The notes below the pieces were generated by a model. The model had not been told where the DNA came from. It did no database searches and saw only the letters and a program-made list of their open reading frames with translations. The position numbers and the translations under genes are program-made. Positions 5,424-7,996 of a stretch of 7,996 bases of DNA are shown here, in pieces; position 1 is the first letter of the stretch; each line of letters starts with the position of its first letter. The stretch covers positions 1 to 7,996 of the forward strand of contig JAKLIS010000056.1 in the NCBI GenBank assembly GCA_022709485.1, read 5' to 3'. This DNA comes from Elusimicrobiota bacterium. GTDB lineage: Bacteria; Elusimicrobiota; Elusimicrobia; F11.

Positions 5424-5445
5424 GCCGGCGGGGGTTCTTTTTTTT
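5408..5445 (+). terminator. Attenuator terminator upstream of ilvB
   Basis: ACCCCCGCCGG (5408-5418) and CCGGCGGGGGT (5425-5435) form a perfect 11-bp stem with a 6-nt loop, followed by TTC and eight T (5438-5445). It lies 54 bp before the ilvB start in the same direction and 25 bp after the leader peptide stop. No complete gene other than the leader peptide lies upstream on this strand, so its role is conditional termination of ilvB transcription. Confidence 0.93.
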
Positions 5446-5487
5446 CCCGCCTCATCGCGTCGGCCAATCCAAAGGGTCTTAAAAAAC

Positions 5488-5492
5488 AGGAG
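5488..5492 (+). promoter_or_regulatory. Ribosome binding site AGGAG that fixes the ilvB start
   Basis: AGGAG lies 6 nt before the ATG at 5499. The open frame extends back to 5418, inside the terminator hairpin, so this site decides for the 554-residue product. Confidence 0.85.
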
Positions 5493-5498
5493 TATAAG

Positions 5499-7163
5499 AT
5501 GACCAAAATGACTGGAGCCCAAATCATTATTCATTTGCTGGAGAGGCAGGGCGTTCGAATCATAGCCGGAATTCCGGGCGGGGCCAACCTGCCTCTTTAT
5601 GACGCTCTTTCCCAAAGCCGATTAATACGGCACGTCCTCGCCCGACACGAACAGGGTGCGGGGTTTATTGCCCAAGGGATTGCCCGGTCAACCGGCCAAG
5701 CCGGCGTTTGTTTTGCCACCTCCGGTCCCGGCGCCACCAATATTTTGACCGCCATCGCCGATGCCAAGCAGGATTCGGTGCCCATTATCTGTATCACAGG
5801 TCAAGTGCCTCAGACTCTGTTGGGAACGGACGCTTTTCAAGAAGTGGACACCTTTGGATTAAGTTTCCCCATTACAAAGCACAGTTACATGGTGAAATCG
5901 GCTAAGGATCTCCTGCGAGTGGTTCCCGAAGCTTTCCAGGTGGCCCTTTCCGGGCGGCCGGGACCCGTGCTCATTGACGTCCCCAAAGACGTTCAGAATG
6001 AAATTTGTGAATTTGAAGCCTGGCCGGAGCCGGGTCGGCCCTGGGCCAAACCCAAATTCAAGATAAGAAACATTGAGCGAGCGGCGGAGATGATTAATCA
6101 GGCGGAGCGTCCCATTTTGTATTGCGGCGGCGGAATCATACAAGCGGGCGTCAATGGGTTGGTTACTCGAATAGTGGAGAAGGGATCCATTCCCACTACC
6201 ATGACACTCATGGGGCTAGGGGCTATTCCCATGACCCACTCCCATTCATTGGGAATGCTGGGAATGCACGCGGCGCGCTATACCAACCTGGCCCTCGAGG
6301 AATGCGACCTTTTGATTGCCGCGGGGGCGCGGTTTGACGATCGTGCCACCGGGAAAGTGCAGGAATTCTGTCCCCATGCCGATATTATTCACATTGATAT
6401 CGACGCGGGAGAGATTCACAAAAACAAAACGGCCCATTTGGGCATTGTGGCCGACGTCGGCCAAGCGTTGGAGACTTTATTTCCTCTCGTGGAAAAAAGG
6501 TCTCGGGCAGAATGGTTTAGGTATATCGAAGGTTTAAAGAAAAAATTCGACAACCCTTTCCCGGGCGTCGACAAAATACTGTCTTCCTATGGAATTATTC
6601 GGGCGGTGTCGGAAGTTTTAGATGAAGAGGCCATTATCACCACGGATGTGGGCCAACATCAAATGTGGGTGGCTCAGGCATTTCCCGTTCGGCGGGCGCG
6701 GCAGTGGCTCACCTCAGGTGGACTCGGGACCATGGGGTTTGGGTTTCCCGCGGCCATAGGCGCGGCCTTGGCTCATCCGGACCGGACGGTGGTTTCGTTC
6801 AGCGGGGACGGAAGTTTCTTGATGAATATTCAGGAACTGGCCACCGCGGCGGATGAAGAGGTTAACGTGAAGATTATTCTTATGGACAATTTTTCGCTCG
6901 GGCTCGTCCATCAGCAACAGGACCTTTTCTATGGGAAACGTTTGTTTGCGTGTGATTTCAAAACGCGTGTGGACTTTGTTGGCATCGCCCGAGGGTTTGG
7001 CATTGAAGCCGTGGCTTTGGGCCGGACGCCGCATCCTCGGAAAGCGTTGGAAACGGCTTTGAAGAAGAAAGGCCCCTGTCTCATCCACGTTCCCATCGAT
7101 ATAGAGGAAAAGGTGTTTCCCATGGTGCCGCCGGGGGCGCCGAATCGAAAAATGATCGGTTAA
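5499..7163 (+). CDS. ilvB: Acetolactate synthase large subunit, AHAS I (IlvB) type
   Basis: This 554-residue thiamine-diphosphate enzyme condenses two pyruvates to 2-acetolactate, or pyruvate with 2-ketobutyrate, the first common step to Val/Leu and Ile. The three domains are complete. The N-terminal pyrimidine-binding domain has GIPGG (24-28) and RHEQGAGF with catalytic Glu51, followed by SGPGATN and GTDAFQEVD. The central FAD/cofactor domain has RPGPVLIDVPKD and GARFDDR. The C-terminal ThDP/Mg domain has TDVGQHQMW, GLGTMGFG and the GDG motif (436-438) through Asn464. The end, EEKVFPMVPPGAPN, closely matches E. coli IlvB. LVHQQQ (469-474) carries Gln473 where AHAS II and plant enzymes have Trp; AHAS I shares this Gln and shows weak preference for 2-ketobutyrate. 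Expression is probably controlled by the upstream Val/Leu attenuator. No ilvN small-subunit gene follows; it may lie elsewhere. Confidence 0.96.
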   Translation: MTKMTGAQIIIHLLERQGVRIIAGIPGGANLPLYDALSQSRLIRHVLARHEQGAGFIAQGIARSTGQAGVCFATSGPGATNILTAIADAKQDSVPIICITGQVPQTLLGTDAFQEVDTFGLSFPITKHSYMVKSAKDLLRVVPEAFQVALSGRPGPVLIDVPKDVQNEICEFEAWPEPGRPWAKPKFKIRNIERAAEMINQAERPILYCGGGIIQAGVNGLVTRIVEKGSIPTTMTLMGLGAIPMTHSHSLGMLGMHAARYTNLALEECDLLIAAGARFDDRATGKVQEFCPHADIIHIDIDAGEIHKNKTAHLGIVADVGQALETLFPLVEKRSRAEWFRYIEGLKKKFDNPFPGVDKILSSYGIIRAVSEVLDEEAIITTDVGQHQMWVAQAFPVRRARQWLTSGGLGTMGFGFPAAIGAALAHPDRTVVSFSGDGSFLMNIQELATAADEEVNVKIILMDNFSLGLVHQQQDLFYGKRLFACDFKTRVDFVGIARGFGIEAVALGRTPHPRKALETALKKKGPCLIHVPIDIEEKVFPMVPPGAPNRKMIG

Positions 7164-7189
7164 AGAACTTACGGCGGCCCCTATTCAAA

Positions 7190-7996
7190 ATGGTTATCGG
7201 GATATATCCTTCCGATATGGGCATTAATCGGTTCATATATGCGCTTGTAGGAATCGCAGCGGGGGTTCTATTGCCCCTGGGGGGGTTGGCTTGGCGGGCG
7301 TTTGATTTCCGCCGGGCGTGGTGGCTAAATTGGCTTCAATATGAATTTGATCAACACGGGGGGCTCTACCTGGGATGGGGAGCCGTGGCCATCCTCATAC
7401 TGGGCCTGGCAGGCTATCTTTTGGGAAAAAGGACGGATGATTTTTGGGCAGAGTCCCAAAAATTAGATGACCATAATTTCGCGTTGAGCCACTTGGCCAC
7501 GACCGATGACCTGACGGGCCTATTCAATATGCGGTACATCCATGAGAGGCTGGACGCGGCCATTGAGGATTCTTACCGGTCGCCGCTCACCTGTCTTTTG
7601 GTGGACATTGATCATTTCAAACGGATCAATGACAATTATGGCCATCCTTTTGGAGACCAAGTTTTAGAACGCGTCGCGAAGATTTTGAAGCGATCAGTCC
7701 GGCGGGTGGATTCCGTCGGAAGGATGGGTGGCGAGGAATTTATCGTTATCATGCCCGACACGGGCAATGATAGGGCCCTGGAAATAGGGGAAAGAATCCG
7801 AATGGCGGTTCAGTGCGAGGAAATATTATTTAAAGAGAAAAAAGTGAATATGACGGTGAGCGTGGGTGTGGTTACCTATCCTTCTCCCGGGCTCCGATCG
7901 AAGGAAAATTTATTAAAAGCGGTGGATGAGGCTCTTTACGCGGCCAAACGGTCAGGCCGGAATCGAGTCATTGTATGGGGAAACCAAGAGGAGAGC
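7190..7996 (+). CDS. Membrane-anchored GGDEF diguanylate cyclase (3' end beyond the right edge)
   Basis: A continuous frame of 269 codons runs from ATG 7190 to the window end. Two membrane helices lie at about residues 14-32 (RFIYALVGIAAGVLLPLGG) and 59-79 (LYLGWGAVAILILGLAGYLLG), with a loop of about 26 residues between. A short linker leads to a GGDEF domain: TTDDLTGLFNMRY (104-116), metal-binding VDIDHFKRIND (138-148), GHPFGDQVL, the active-site variant GGEEF (180-184), and ALYAAKRSGRNRV (248-260). GGEEF is catalytically competent in known enzymes. RRVD (171-174), five residues before it, matches the RxxD inhibitory c-di-GMP site. It should make c-di-GMP from two GTP at the inner membrane, with feedback inhibition. 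The GGDEF domain looks complete; how much is cut off is unknown. The start has only a weak ribosome site. It begins 26 bp after ilvB with no terminator between, so read-through is likely. Confidence 0.92.
   Translation, partial: MVIGIYPSDMGINRFIYALVGIAAGVLLPLGGLAWRAFDFRRAWWLNWLQYEFDQHGGLYLGWGAVAILILGLAGYLLGKRTDDFWAESQKLDDHNFALSHLATTDDLTGLFNMRYIHERLDAAIEDSYRSPLTCLLVDIDHFKRINDNYGHPFGDQVLERVAKILKRSVRRVDSVGRMGGEEFIVIMPDTGNDRALEIGERIRMAVQCEEILFKEKKVNMTVSVGVVTYPSPGLRSKENLLKAVDEALYAAKRSGRNRVIVWGNQEES

Noticed and set aside
5418..5498. N-terminal extension of ilvB by 27 residues (from a GTG at 5418)
   Set aside because: It begins inside the terminator stem, has no ribosome site, and IlvB homology starts at the ATG at 5499, which has a good AGGAG.
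1..7996. CRISPR array, tRNA/rRNA genes, insertion sequences, attachment sites or prophage genes
   Set aside because: No spaced direct repeats, cloverleaf sequences, transposase or phage motifs were seen; every long open stretch is explained by the listed genes.

Overview
This 8 kb window is ordinary-looking chromosomal DNA from a Gram-negative bacterium. It encodes an exported redoxin, a membrane diguanylate cyclase, and a biosynthetic acetolactate synthase closest to the enterobacterial IlvB (AHAS I) type. GC content is intermediate; the ilvB gene is visibly more GC-rich than the methyltransferase genes. I see no tRNA, rRNA, insertion sequence, CRISPR array or phage gene, and I cannot fix the phylum by eye.

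Layout. Positions 1-490 hold the start of a leftward SRPBCC-like gene that runs off the left edge. A divergent intergenic region (491-578) with an 11-bp-periodic TTAAG repeat precedes pgeF (579-1331, +). A leftward block follows: a two-helix membrane protein of unknown function (1309-1704), an exported thioredoxin-fold protein (1780-2388), an RlmI-type 23S rRNA methyltransferase (2468-3670), a strong leftward terminator (3680-3728), a tiny Cys/Met-rich membrane protein (3748-4017), and an adenine methyltransferase with an N-terminal excisionase-like helix-turn-helix (4100-5122).

The direction then reverses. The 376-bp gap 5123-5498 is not empty. It carries a 35-codon leader peptide gene (5275-5382) with a Leu/Val/Thr-rich run, a possible antiterminator, and a GC-rich terminator with a U-tract (5408-5445). 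Acetolactate synthase (ilvB, 5499-7163) follows. This is the architecture of a ribosome-mediated attenuator: when charged Val/Leu tRNA is scarce, a stalled ribosome would favour the antiterminator and let ilvB be transcribed. The leader has Val and Leu codons but no Ile, as in the E. coli ivbL-ilvBN system.

No acetolactate synthase small subunit (ilvN) follows ilvB. Instead a membrane-bound diguanylate cyclase starts 26 bp later (7190) and runs off the right edge. The best leads are the unannotated ilvB attenuator, the HTH-Dam fusion, the Cys/Met-rich mini membrane protein, and the terminator placed directly before rlmI.
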